Source: Amoebophrya sp. A120
Taxonomy: Eukaryota > Sar > Dinophyceae > Syndiniales > Amoebophryaceae
Reading direction: 5' to 3'
DNA length: 64,000 nucleotides
Assembly (NCBI GenBank): GCA_905178155.1
Contig: CAJINV010000003.1
Coordinates: 1,962,395-2,026,394 of the forward strand
Positions within the stretch are counted from its first letter, which is position 1. Every line of letters begins with the position of its first letter. Of the stretch, positions 36,701-45,656 are shown one piece after another. The notes under the pieces were generated by a model, which was not told where the DNA came from, did no database searches, and worked only from the letters and a program-made list of their open reading frames with translations. Position numbers and translations under genes: made by a program.

Positions 36701-39700
36701 GGAATGCAGCTGTTCCTCGATCCACCCGGGGTCCATGAGCTTCGTCAACATTTCTCGCGCAGGCTTCAGATCGTTTGCGTCCACCTGTCCATTCGCCACG
36801 CACGTTGACAGGGACGCTTGGATCCCCCGCTTGTCGCAATTGTTGATGGCCGCCGTCAACAACTTTACGAGCTCCTTGGGAGAATCGTGCTTCAACACGT
36901 GCTTTTCGAGCTTCTCCTCGTCCAGCTTGCTCTTCAGCCGCTCCCACTGCGCTTGTAGCTTCACAAATTTCGCGCCCGCCTGCTCGTCCAACCAATCGGA
37001 CTGGTTTTTTAACCCCTTCTGGGTAGCCTGTTTGTCAGAAACAAGAGTAACTTAATGTTAAGTGTTGATGAAACTGTTTGAAATAGTACTTCATCAGGCA
37101 TAGGCAGCCTCGTGGGCTGCTATAAAGCAATATCACATTCATATCATTTATCTACCGACGCTAACACATGCTCCTGAAATAAAAGCTGTTGACCACAGGA
37201 AGAACAAGCTAATAAAAGTTGAAGAACTTTACCTGCTCCACGACGTGCTGCAGCCGCTTGCATGCGTCGAGGTCCGACGGGCTTGGGTCGGTTCGGTCGG
37301 ACAGACCGGCCATGGCGGTGATCAGCGGCAGCTGCACGGAGAGCATGTCGAGCCGGACCGCCAGGCGCTTGGCCACTTCGTCCTCGATTGCCAGATTGGT
37401 CAGCTGGGAGACCGCGGTCTGCAACTGATCCAAATCGACCGTCTTCAGCAATGCGTTCATGTCCTTGTAGACTTCGTACTCCTTGTGGAGCTTCGTTTGA
37501 CAGGTGAGAAACGCCGCTTCGCACACCTTCAGCTTGGTGCTCATGGACTCGATCTCCGCCCGCCACTTCTTCACCTGGTCGCACTCCGCCTTCAACTTGC
37601 CCAAGTCGTTCTTAAACGTCGCCAACGCGTTGGTGTTGGGCGTGTTCGGTTTGTACAACTTGGAACCCGTCGTCTTCATCCAGTTTTGCGTCATGCCGCG
37701 GAGCTCCCGCGCCCGCTTCGTCATCTTCCTCGCGCGGTAGCCGCGGAAGGCCGCCTGGATTTTGATGGTTTTCTCGAGTGTGGCAAACCGCACCTGCTCG
37801 TCGAGGACTTGGTGGCCCCGAAGACGGGCCATCACCTTGGTTTTTCCCATCACGTACTGGCCCTTCAACTCCGGTTGGTGGAACACCTCCGGAAGGCGGT
37901 CCAGAATCAGCGTAACCACCGCCGGGTCGGGGAGCTTTTTGCCCGCTTTTTTCTCACATTCCATCCGGAGTTTCACCGGAAAGCACGCACGGTATTTGCG
38001 GCAGAACTCGGCGGGCAAAGCGCGTAACGGATACCCCTGCTGCCGGATTTTCACCGCTTCCATCGCGCCGGAGAAAATCAGCTGCTCCAACACCTTCGCG
38101 CGCGTGAAAATCTTCGGATTCTTCTCGTCGTTGGGCTTGATGCACCGGACAAAATGCGGCACGGCGGAACGAATTCGCTCCATTAGCGTTTTCAGCGACG
38201 CGCGGAACTGGGTTGAAACCGTCAACTTTTTCTGCTTGCCCTCTTCTTCCAGTTGCTTCCCTAAATCCCTCAGCAACTCGTTCTTCGAGGTCTTCAGCAC
38301 GTCCATCGCCTCGGGCGGCGGGTCGTCCGTGTTTTTTTCATGCACCCAGCCGCCGACATTGTAGGTGACCTTGCCGGCGTAGTGGGTCAGCGTGAACTCC
38401 GGCGGGTCCTTGTTGAACTTGTCCGCCTCGAAGTAAGCATTCTTCTTGGTTTCCATCAGCTTCCCCAGATTGTTCATAAACGTCTTGTCCGTTTGCCGCA
38501 TCCCTTTGGTGGCGTCGTCCAGTACGCTGAAGATGGAGTCCCTGGGCGCGGCAATCGTGTCCAGGATCTCCTGGTTGTCCGCGAACGTGATGCCCTCGAC
38601 GGAAACCCCCTCCGCCTTGTAGTCCGCCATTTCGCGCTTGAACACGAATTCGTTGAAGTGCTGCTGCAGGTTCTCGTTGGATAAATTGATGGTGATCTGC
38701 TCCCAGGTGTTGTTGGGGAAGGACTCGAAGCCCGCGATATCCAGTAAACCCACCTCGATCTTCTTCGCGCTGCTGTTCCCGATGTCCCCGGCGACAACTT
38801 TGTTTAAGTTTTCCATCAGCCAGGCGAACAGCCGCGAGTACACCAGCGTGGCTAACCCGTTCCGCGCCTCGTTCGCCAGCTCCGGCTTCAGTTGCTTCAC
38901 CGTCACGTCCTTCCCGACGATCAGCTTCTTGTTCGTGATCGCGGTCTGCAGCACCTTGTCGTCGCACTCCCAGGCGGTGGACACTTCCTTGGTCTTGTCG
39001 CAGATGGACGAATCGTTTTTCCCCGCTTTAAAACTCACGTTCCCGAGCAATAAAATGCCCGCCACCGCCTTGAACAGGTCGGCGCGCTTCTTCTCGCCGA
39101 TGGTGACGTCCTCGAAGGCCGACACCACCTCGTTGTACTCGGTTTTGTCATCCACGCCGTCGGCGAGCTGGGCTCCGCTTTTCAGGTAGTTGAAGTCGCT
39201 CCACTTCGTGCCCTTCGGCAGCCCGTACTTCGCCCCGTCGGGGCCGTGCAGCAGCATGTAGAAGATGTGAAAGTTGCGCTCCAAACTGGTCTGCTTCAGC
39301 ACGCGCGACTTCTCCAGCAAATAGTCCACCAGCAGCGCACCGTCGATGGAGCCCTTTTGCCCGAACATGATCGCGGTCCACTTCCCGAACCGGGACGAGT
39401 TGTTGTTCCGGGAGGTCTTCGCGTTCCCAAAAGCTTCCAAGATCGGGTTGCACTGCATGATGCGGTCCTGGATGCGGCTCTCGTTGTGCCCGGCGGAGTC
39501 CGCGAAGAACCCCAGCATGATCTTACACGCTTCGGTCTTCCCCGCCCCGGACTCTCCGGAGATCAAAATCGCCTGGTTCAAACTCTCGCGCACGCACCCC
39601 GACAGAGCGGTCTTGGCGATGGAGTACACGTGCGGGGGCTGCTCCCGGGAATCCGCCGCGTTGATGTACTTGTCCATCACCTCGGGCGTGTCCAGGCCGA

Positions 39701-40924
39701 GCCGCTCGAAGGGGTGTGAAGTGTAAAAATGTCTGGGTCTGGAAGGATCCGAACTTGTGATGCGTGTTTCGGATCCTACAAGAAAGATCTGTGATGCATA
39801 AACGTGCAAAAGCTGCCCACTTCTGGACTTGCAGAGAGGGCATTTCTCATGCAGAATACGCATCAGCAAGGAGCTGCAGAACCTGTGATGCTAGGCCCTG
39901 CATTCCAGACGTGGGGGAGCTTGGAAAAACTGCATGACAAATCTCGGAGTCTCCCAGAGGGCGCAGACATTCTTGCATTTGATAAGGGGTTGCAGGAGAC
40001 GATAATTTGGTCGATCATCGTGTAGATCTCCCCCTTCCCGTACCTATGCATTGCAAAAGTATCGTACTAGTAGTAATTGCATTCATGCATTACAAATTTT
40101 TTTCTTAAGGTAAATCCGCATGACAAATTTTATTTCTGATGCTGGGGAAATTTGTATTGCATTTATACGAGTACGATACTTTTGCAATGCATAGTACCGG
40201 GTTTCCAACGACTGCAGCACCGCGGCGTTCACCACGGACCGCAGCTGACACACGTATGAGAGTGCACAACTCCCCCTCCCACTCATTTGTATTGCATGAA
40301 CAGCAATAAAAACACCAGTACACGTGGAGCCTGCGCATGACAAATTCATGTAGTACTCCTGTTTGGGCTTCCGGAATCTGTCATGCAAACAGTGCTAAAG
40401 GGAAGCACTTGGATTTCCGGTTTTGCATGACAAATGAGGGAGAGGGAAATTTGTGCACTCTCATAACACGTCGGGTAAGCCCATTAAATGGTCGTCCTCC
40501 ACGTCCGCGACCTTGGTGATCTCGTCCGCGGTCAGCCACACCACCTCCTCATATGCATTGCAAAAATGTCTGGGTCTGGAAAAAGTGATCTTGTGATGCT
40601 GGCCTTACATTCCAAGAAAATCTGTATTGCATGACTAACAAACGCACAGCGTTCTTTGTGATGCAAAAACGCAGTTTGTCGTGCGCGCTACGTATGAGAC
40701 AGCGTTGCAGGAACTTGTCATGCTTGGCTGCATTCGAAAGCGTTTCAGTCATCCACAGTTCAGCATCACAAGTTTCCAGACCCAGACATATTTGCATGTG
40801 ATACCTGACTCGCGTTCTCGATCTGGTAGCCGCGGACCTTCTTGCCCTTCATGTCCTTAGTCTGCCCCGTGTCCTTCGCCATCACATACCCCTCGACGGG
40901 GTGTGGAATCCACTGCTTCAACAT
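33769..40924 (-). CDS. Myosin heavy chain, tandem copy A (complete, MyTH4-FERM)
   Basis: Only full-length member of the tandem trio. Exons: 40924-40805, 40547-40466, 40249-40194, 40039-39985, 39709-37233, 37027-36537, 36347-35778, 35533-33769; phases agree and give 1871 aa. It starts MLKQWIPHPVEGYVMAKDTG. P-loop GESGAGKT (157-164), switch I NNNSSRFGKW, switch II DIAGFE, FVRCIKPND, SGAMEAVKIRQQGYP and one IQ motif (IKIQAAFRGYRARKM) mark an intact motor. The tail has a helical region, MyTH4 (LGWMTDHPVDEKRRAPLAYA), a short Ala-rich linker, FERM, a Pro/Thr/Ala-rich stretch and a long Lys/Glu/Asp-rich C-terminus (about 110 residues). Five introner-like elements interrupt it. The FERM and tail exons are absent from copies B and C. 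Confidence 0.9.
35539..35777. mobile_element. Introner-like element, family H, copy A only
   Basis: 239-bp intron with inverted termini around TTCTCAACTGTTACAT, ends TATG and CATA, duplication TTGGC at 35534-35538 and 35778-35782. Removal gives MDTLAKTAPPPAAGEK; copies B and C encode MDTMAKTAPPPAAGEK uninterrupted, so the site is empty there. Confidence 0.9.
39716..39984. mobile_element. Introner-like element, family A, copy A
   Basis: 269-bp intron. Left end reads GTGAAGTGTAAAAATG and right end GCATTTGATA; the right inverted repeat is partly degenerate. Duplication AGGGGT at 39710-39715 and 39985-39990. Removal gives VSCNPFERLGL, matching VSCNPFQRLNL in M2 and M3. Read-through or a GT-AG choice would insert about twelve foreign residues into this conserved motif. 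Confidence 0.88.
40045..40193. mobile_element. Introner-like element, family E, copy A
   Basis: 149-bp intron, the shortest clean example. Inverted termini TATGCATTGCAAAAGTATCG and complement; duplication GTACC at 40040-40044 and 40194-40198. Removal gives LETRYGKGEIYTMI, aligned with LKDRYAKNKMYTFV of M2. Confidence 0.9.
40255..40465. mobile_element. Introner-like element, family C, copy A
   Basis: 211-bp intron with G-rich inverted termini and ends TATG and CATA; duplication ACACG at 40250-40254 and 40466-40470. Copy B has it; copy C has the intact empty site with one ACACG at about 60226-60230. Confidence 0.93.
40552..40803. mobile_element. Introner-like element, family A, copy A (first intron)
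   Basis: 252-bp intron with AAAAATGTCTGGGTCTGG and complement near the ends, TATG and GATA termini. The flank is CCTCA on one side and CCTGA on the other, one mismatch; copy C keeps a perfect CCTGA pair. Here GT-AG splicing also fits (CAG, GTATC ... GAG), giving ENASQEVVWL. Confidence 0.85.
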
Positions 40925-42091
40925 CTTGCTTCTTCGCGAGGAGGGCGGGCGGGGGGGCTGAAACTAACTAAAGGAAGCGTAAAAGTGAATGGTCAAACTT
41001 TTTTGGAAAATAACCAGTTTGATGTTACAACTTAGAACTTAAAAGCGCTTAAAGTAAACGTGCTTTTTGTCGGTCTCGTCAAAAATACCGGCAGCGCCAT
41101 GGTGCACGTGGGTCGTGATCATCATGGAACAAATAAAAATATTTCATTTGCATTTGGGACAGTAAAACAATCATGTAGCACAGGGTATCGAATTGGGATG
41201 ATGGGTGTCACAGTGGCGTTTGGCTTGCTAGGCCACTGTTGCAAATGAGAGAATGAACGTAAATAAAATCTGAGTATATATAACTTGCTCTACCGTGATG
41301 CCGGCTGAAAAAGAGCGAGCAGTGGCTGTGGCGCCTAGGTGCACGATGAAGTAGCAGACGTTTCTTATCAACAAGCACGAGTTGCAGGACGAGTCAAAAA
41401 GCACAGCACGATACCGACTCAGATTGTTATTAGTCACTTTCTGCTGGGATGTTCTTGATCAGTACGACTGCAGACCGACAATTTTAGTCTTGCCTTTGGC
41501 TTTGCGCCATGGTCATTCACATAGTACAACCGATTTTGATTTATAATTAACCACTGCCTGGATTGCAAACAAAGAGTAGTTCATTTTCATAGAGGGACCG
41601 AATTTCACGAATGAAATACTGGAGAAGCGCCAGAAAATGAGAATAGATGCGAACGCCAATGGTCTCCCATTTCGGAAGATCATAGGCACTCGCCACTTGA
41701 GAAAGCGCTTGATTTAGATAAAGCCTTTAGTGCAATTAGAAACGTCGCGTCGCTCAATCCTTATTTCTCCGCATATTTCCGTCCATGAGGACATGCATCA
41801 TGCTACTTGCGATTGCGCATCATGAGTTAAATACCTGCACTGTTACTCTCGCATCATCAGATATGCATCTTTAGGTGTAGCAAGTATTCGTGTCAAACGA
41901 TAGTCGGCACTCGAATAAATCAATGCACATATTATCAGTAATTTTCTTGTGGCCCGCATGCAGCTCGGTCCTGAAACAAGGCAAACAGCATCACAAACAA
42001 AGCTCGATGTACAATCACAAGTCAAATTGTTGAAGCCTTCAGCAAGCAAGTTCGCCCGGAAACAGGGCGCACCCCAAAAAAACAAAACTGA
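40925..42091. other. Upstream region of copy A
   Basis: About 1.2 kb that is nearly identical to 50912-52078 and similar, with many small indels, to 61000-62147. It should contain the shared promoter region of the trio. It has an AGTATATATAAC stretch near 41272. Short open frames at 41060-41248 (plus) and 41228-41437 (minus) are kept across copies, but no domain was recognised. Confidence 0.6.
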
Positions 42092-42266
42092 ATGAAGTCT
42101 CCGACTGATATCATTTGACAAAGATTGCCCCAGGGTGCAACGTGCAGAGCCTGAGACGGACATTGTCCAATGATATAGAGCCCGGCGAGGCAGTATCGCC
42201 TACGCAGGCCCGCGTCGTGCGCGACATGTGGATCGACAGCGGAGATCTAGATCGCAAATTCGCAAA
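42092..42266. repeat. Retroelement direct repeat a, outer copy
   Basis: About 175 bp, repeated 731 bp further right at 42822-42997 with a handful of substitutions. Begins with TGAAGTCTCCGACTGATATC. Marks the left (3') end of the element. Confidence 0.85.
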
Positions 42267-42532
42267 CTCACACTCTGATCGAACCAACGCAAGGATACAA
42301 GTGGCGCTGCTCACTCAACCACCACCTTTGCGGGGCGATACAGTCCTGGCCGACACTCTAGCTAACTAACGACGAACAACAACAACGAAGCTTTTTTCTT
42401 GTCTCGTCACCTGGCGAAGCCAACCCTTGCAAGCTTTTGAAGGGAGGGAGCGGACGGGTCTTTTCAAAACTTGCAGCGGAGCCACGCCTTTCCTGCAGGC
42501 GACGGCTCGAACTCAATAGTTTCCATCTCAAG

Positions 42533-42619
42533 TAGCTACTTTTTTCGGGCTTTTGAGGTACTCGCAAAGGGGAGGTGGCGCACACTAACTCACCTCGACT
42601 TTCACCGCGAAAGCCGTGC
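42533..42619. repeat. Retroelement direct repeat b, internal copy
   Basis: 87 bp starting TAGCTACTTTTTTCGG, repeated at 45570-45656 with two substitutions, where it forms the right (5') end of the element. Confidence 0.85.
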
Positions 42620-42698
42620 GGCCCCACATACAAAAAGATCGCCGCGCTCTCAGGATGGAAGCTAGCTAGGAAGTGAACACCAACAGCAGAACCGTCTG

Positions 42699-42730
42699 TA
42701 GCTAATTCTTGTGCCAACCAGAATTAGCTA
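42699..42730. repeat. Perfect hairpin inside retroelement
   Basis: Inverted repeat TAGCTAATTCT / AGAATTAGCTA (11-bp stem, 10-base loop) between direct repeats b and a. The same hairpin occurs in element copy 2 at 52686-52717. Function unknown. Confidence 0.8.
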
Positions 42731-42821
42731 GGGCGCACTAGAAATCTTTTTCAGTCTTCGTATCCTTTCCTGCGTCTACGATTTCACTCTGGATCAACGT
42801 ATTGCGCATGCTCAGATCCTT

Positions 42822-42997
42822 AATGAAATCTCCGACTGATATCATTTGACAAAGATTGTCCCAGGGTGCAACGTGCAGAGCCTGAGACGGACACTGTCCA
42901 ATGATATAGAGCTCGGCGAGGCAGTATCGCCTACGCAGGCCCGCGTCGTGCGCGACATGTGGATCGACAGCGGTGATCTAGATCGCAAATTCGCAAA
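42822..42997. repeat. Retroelement direct repeat a, inner copy
   Basis: Second copy of repeat a, just downstream of the coding region in element orientation. Differs from the outer copy by a few substitutions (for example GTCTCC versus ATCTCC near the start). Confidence 0.85.
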
Positions 42998-43147
42998 ATG
43001 CGTAACATCCACCACTTCCGATCCTGAGAACAGCGAAGCTTTTTGAAGGGTGCACCCCTGCCCTAAACACTTCACTACTGTGAAGCGGCGTAGCCCTTTG
43101 CGGAAATGAAAACCAGAGGCAGCAATTGGTCGACCCACTGAAGTCAA

Positions 43148-45046
43148 TTAGTTGTCCTCAGCAAAGTCGAAGATTTTGGCCAAACCATTTTTCCAGGTGC
43201 GAGACACTCTAACCGCGAACGATTCTAGTTTTGCTAGATAATCGCTCCAGTTGCCGCCAGCGCGACAGCATCCTATGCGCGCGGGGAAACCGATGATGGC
43301 TGTAGCTTCTTCGTTCGGGAGTCGATGTTTCAATTTTTCAAAGAAATCGCCGAGCGCCTGTTGGAACCACGCCAACCGCTTTGCCTGCGTTTCCGCATTA
43401 CCCTGCTGGTTCTTCGGCGGTAGCCCTGGCTTGTGTTGGCCATACAAGTTTGCTACTAACTTGCTTGCACGGGTTGAAACCTTTCGCAGATCCGCCGTGC
43501 CCGGGACTCTTTTGTAGGACTTCGCGCACGTGTTTGCTGGTGGATATTTGAAAAGTATCTTCTTCGCTATACCTTCCGCTTTTCCTATGGTCAGGCAGTT
43601 TGTCTGGTGCGCGATCACATTCATGTTGTCTGCTAGAATTGATCCCCGCACATGCACCAGCGGCACTCTTTCCGGCTTTACTTTCTGGCTTGCTTTTCTC
43701 TTCGGCTTCTCCAACAGTGCCAAGGTACTTTCCGAGTACCCTTCGCACTTTGTCTGCAGACTTTGCGCTGGCACTGTGCTCAGCACCAGATAGGTGTCGT
43801 CTGTTGGCGGTAGGTCTACCCAGCTTGCTCCTTTCCATACTTGGAATATCGATTTATTCTTCTGGAATCTGCTCACCGTGTGAAACTTCGAATGCAAATA
43901 AGCAAGCCTGCTTTTGTATTTTGGAACTAAAACCAACGCCCGGGGGCGCTGTGCTTCCGGGACTTTCATGTAGTCCACCAATTTCTTGAGGACCGGCATA
44001 ATTGCAAAGCTGCCTGGATGCCACCAACTCAATTCCAGCGCCATTTCGTGGTCTGTGGTCTGGTACGCGTCCGTGATGTGGTTTTTGAAATAATCCACCA
44101 GTCTGCTGTGACCCTCACGATCACGCATCGCGTCCACTGTTGGCGTGATTTTCAGCCTTGAGCATACCGACGACAACGCTTCTGGTTTTAGTCGTTTGCT
44201 CGGGTTCTGGTCGTACAGCGTACTGCTGAGCTGTAGTCGGCTGATCGCGTCTGCTATCACATTATGCTTGCCCCGCACATGTTGCGCCAGCATTTTTATT
44301 CCCAACCTGTTTTGCATCAACTTGATGGCCTTGGCTTTTTCTGCGAGCCACTGTTTCCGCCCGGTCCCAAAGTTGATGTAGTGCATGGCACTGGTATTGT
44401 CTGTCCGCAGAAGGATAATTCTGCCCGCAAAACGTTCGCCGTATTTTTTTAGCCATTCTGCGACTGTGGTCAGATCCCTTTTGTTGGAGTGTCTTTGGTC
44501 GATTTCTTCGCTGAAGTCGCCCTCGTGCCGCACTTCGTCCCCGTCCGCCGTCAGCCCCCAATGAAACCCGCTAGCATCACTTGTGACGATCATGAAAGAG
44601 GCGGGATCAATATCTTGGAAGATTTCGGGATGATCAAGCAATTCCGGAGTAAACAGGAAAGATAAGCCCTCGGTCGTGGAAAAGATGGGGATAAAAGGAT
44701 CGTCTTTGAGGACTTGAAGCCACCAAGAAAAATCTGCTATGACCGCAGCGGAGAGCTGGGGAGATGGACTGAAAGACTTGCGTCCTTTGGTCCATGCAGC
44801 GATAGCCCCCGAATCCCCAAGCAAGTCGTAAGCGTTCCGCAGAAATGCGCGCCCAGCCGAGACAACAAAGGAGATGAAGTTCAACTTTCCTACTATCGAC
44901 GCCAGATCTTTTGCGTTCGTTGATAATCCGTTCGCGGCCTCTTGCAAGCATTTTCTAATGCTGCAATATACTTTTCGCGTTGTTCTGGGTCCACGTAAAT
45001 CCGCATCTTGATGGCGTTGATCATGAACCCTATCCAGCAGATGCAC
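43148..45046 (-). CDS. Retroelement protein: RNase H fused to macro domain (copy 1)
   Basis: 632-codon open frame. Coding sense probably starts near residue 40, where it continues from the RT remnant in another frame. Residues ~41-80 match the connection region after RT. RNase H spans ~150-275: TSDASG with D157, KRDL with D191 where related enzymes usually have Glu, LRTDNTSAMHYINFG with D216, and NVIADAISR with D266. Residues ~290-400 (including WWHPGSFAIMPVLKKLV) resemble the region that follows RNase H in DIRS elements, but the usual NPP motif reads HPG. Residues ~464-632 form a macro domain: GSILADNMNVIAHQTNC, GIAKKILFKYP, KLVANLYGQ, FPARIGCCRAGGNWSDYL. Macro domains bind or hydrolyse ADP-ribose derivatives. 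Function in the element is unknown. Confidence 0.8.
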   Translation of the reverse strand: MHLLDRVHDQRHQDADLRGPRTTRKVYCSIRKCLQEAANGLSTNAKDLASIVGKLNFISFVVSAGRAFLRNAYDLLGDSGAIAAWTKGRKSFSPSPQLSAAVIADFSWWLQVLKDDPFIPIFSTTEGLSFLFTPELLDHPEIFQDIDPASFMIVTSDASGFHWGLTADGDEVRHEGDFSEEIDQRHSNKRDLTTVAEWLKKYGERFAGRIILLRTDNTSAMHYINFGTGRKQWLAEKAKAIKLMQNRLGIKMLAQHVRGKHNVIADAISRLQLSSTLYDQNPSKRLKPEALSSVCSRLKITPTVDAMRDREGHSRLVDYFKNHITDAYQTTDHEMALELSWWHPGSFAIMPVLKKLVDYMKVPEAQRPRALVLVPKYKSRLAYLHSKFHTVSRFQKNKSIFQVWKGASWVDLPPTDDTYLVLSTVPAQSLQTKCEGYSESTLALLEKPKRKASQKVKPERVPLVHVRGSILADNMNVIAHQTNCLTIGKAEGIAKKILFKYPPANTCAKSYKRVPGTADLRKVSTRASKLVANLYGQHKPGLPPKNQQGNAETQAKRLAWFQQALGDFFEKLKHRLPNEEATAIIGFPARIGCCRAGGNWSDYLAKLESFAVRVSRTWKNGLAKIFDFAEDN

Positions 45047-45357
45047 TGCGTCGGATAAGTCATCTTATCCAGCTTATCCGCCCGGAATCCATGTAAAACC
45101 AATCCTGGAACGAAGGAAAAGGCGCGAAGTTTTAGAGGCACGAAGGTCGTCCCCTTACCGCTCACGCGTCGGATTTCGGAGGCGGCTTCGCAACACTCAG
45201 GGGCTTCCGACCGAAGATGACGAATAAATAGCTGAGAACAGTTTAACCGGGACTGGCAGCGACGCACACTGTGTGCAAACATTACACAAGATGCACACTG
45301 CGCGCAAGCGGGAACTAAAGTGGCAAACACATCTTGCGTTGCGGGCCTTCTGGCCAC
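44893..45357 (-). pseudogene. Reverse transcriptase C-terminal remnant (copy 1)
   Basis: The segment ADKLDKMTYPTQCICWIGF followed by MRIYVDPEQREKYIAALENA matches the part of retroelement RTs just after the catalytic palm. The palm itself, with its [F/Y]xDD box, is not present upstream. Around 44940-44955 the frame must shift to continue into the RNase H frame. Both element copies share this shift, so it predates the duplication. The N-terminal ~90 residues of this open frame are not recognisable. Confidence 0.65.
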
Positions 45358-45569
45358 ATGCGTTCTAGCATGCTAAACTTTTGGACGTGATGTCTTTCAT
45401 TACGTCCCAACTGAGCCCAAGCAGCGAAAGAGGCTGTCGCGTCGACGACTTACTTTGGCTAACCGAAATCCTACAGCCTTACCGCACGGCGCGTCGGATT
45501 TCGTGCCGTAATCACTCAAGCTAACGAGGTCTTTCAGCCTTTAACTTAGTCCTTTCTATCCTATACTAA

Positions 45570-45656
45570 TAGCTACTTTTTTCGGACTTTTGAGGTACTC
45601 GCAAAGGGGAGGTGGCGTACACTAACTCACCTCGACTTTCACCGCGAAAGCCGTGC
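45570..45656. repeat. Retroelement direct repeat b, terminal copy
   Basis: Right boundary of the element. Within it lies the TGA (45639-45641) that terminates myosin copy B; the last few codons of B are therefore element-derived. Confidence 0.85.

Larger units (their letters stand above)
42092..45656 (-). mobile_element. DIRS-like retroelement copy 1 (defective)
   Basis: About 3.57 kb inserted between the upstream region of copy A and the truncated 3' end of copy B. Read on the minus strand it has repeat b (45656-45570), a coding region (45357-43148: RT remnant, RNase H, unnamed region, macro domain), repeat a (42997-42822), repeat b (42619-42533) and repeat a (42266-42092). This b-ORF-a-b-a order resembles the split direct repeats of DIRS/Ngaro-type elements, though spacers separate the internal repeats. 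No tyrosine recombinase was seen and the RT catalytic palm is missing. The homologous upstream region of copy C diverges exactly at the left boundary. Confidence 0.75.

Noticed and set aside
37219-38364. Plus-strand open frames of 200-260 codons opposite copies A, B and C motor domains
   Set aside because: They repeat identically in all three copies only because the myosin coding strand does; codon pattern belongs to the minus-strand gene.
40045-40803. Clustered short repeats that could be mistaken for a CRISPR-like array
   Set aside because: The repeats are terminal and internal words of separate introns in a eukaryotic gene; spacing and sequence are irregular and there are no cas genes.
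42115-42369. Plus-strand frames beginning MTKIAPGCNVQSLRR (42115) and MTKIVPGCNVQSLRR (42846)
   Set aside because: They are similar because they lie in direct repeat a of the retroelement; no domain is recognised and they run against the element's coding strand.
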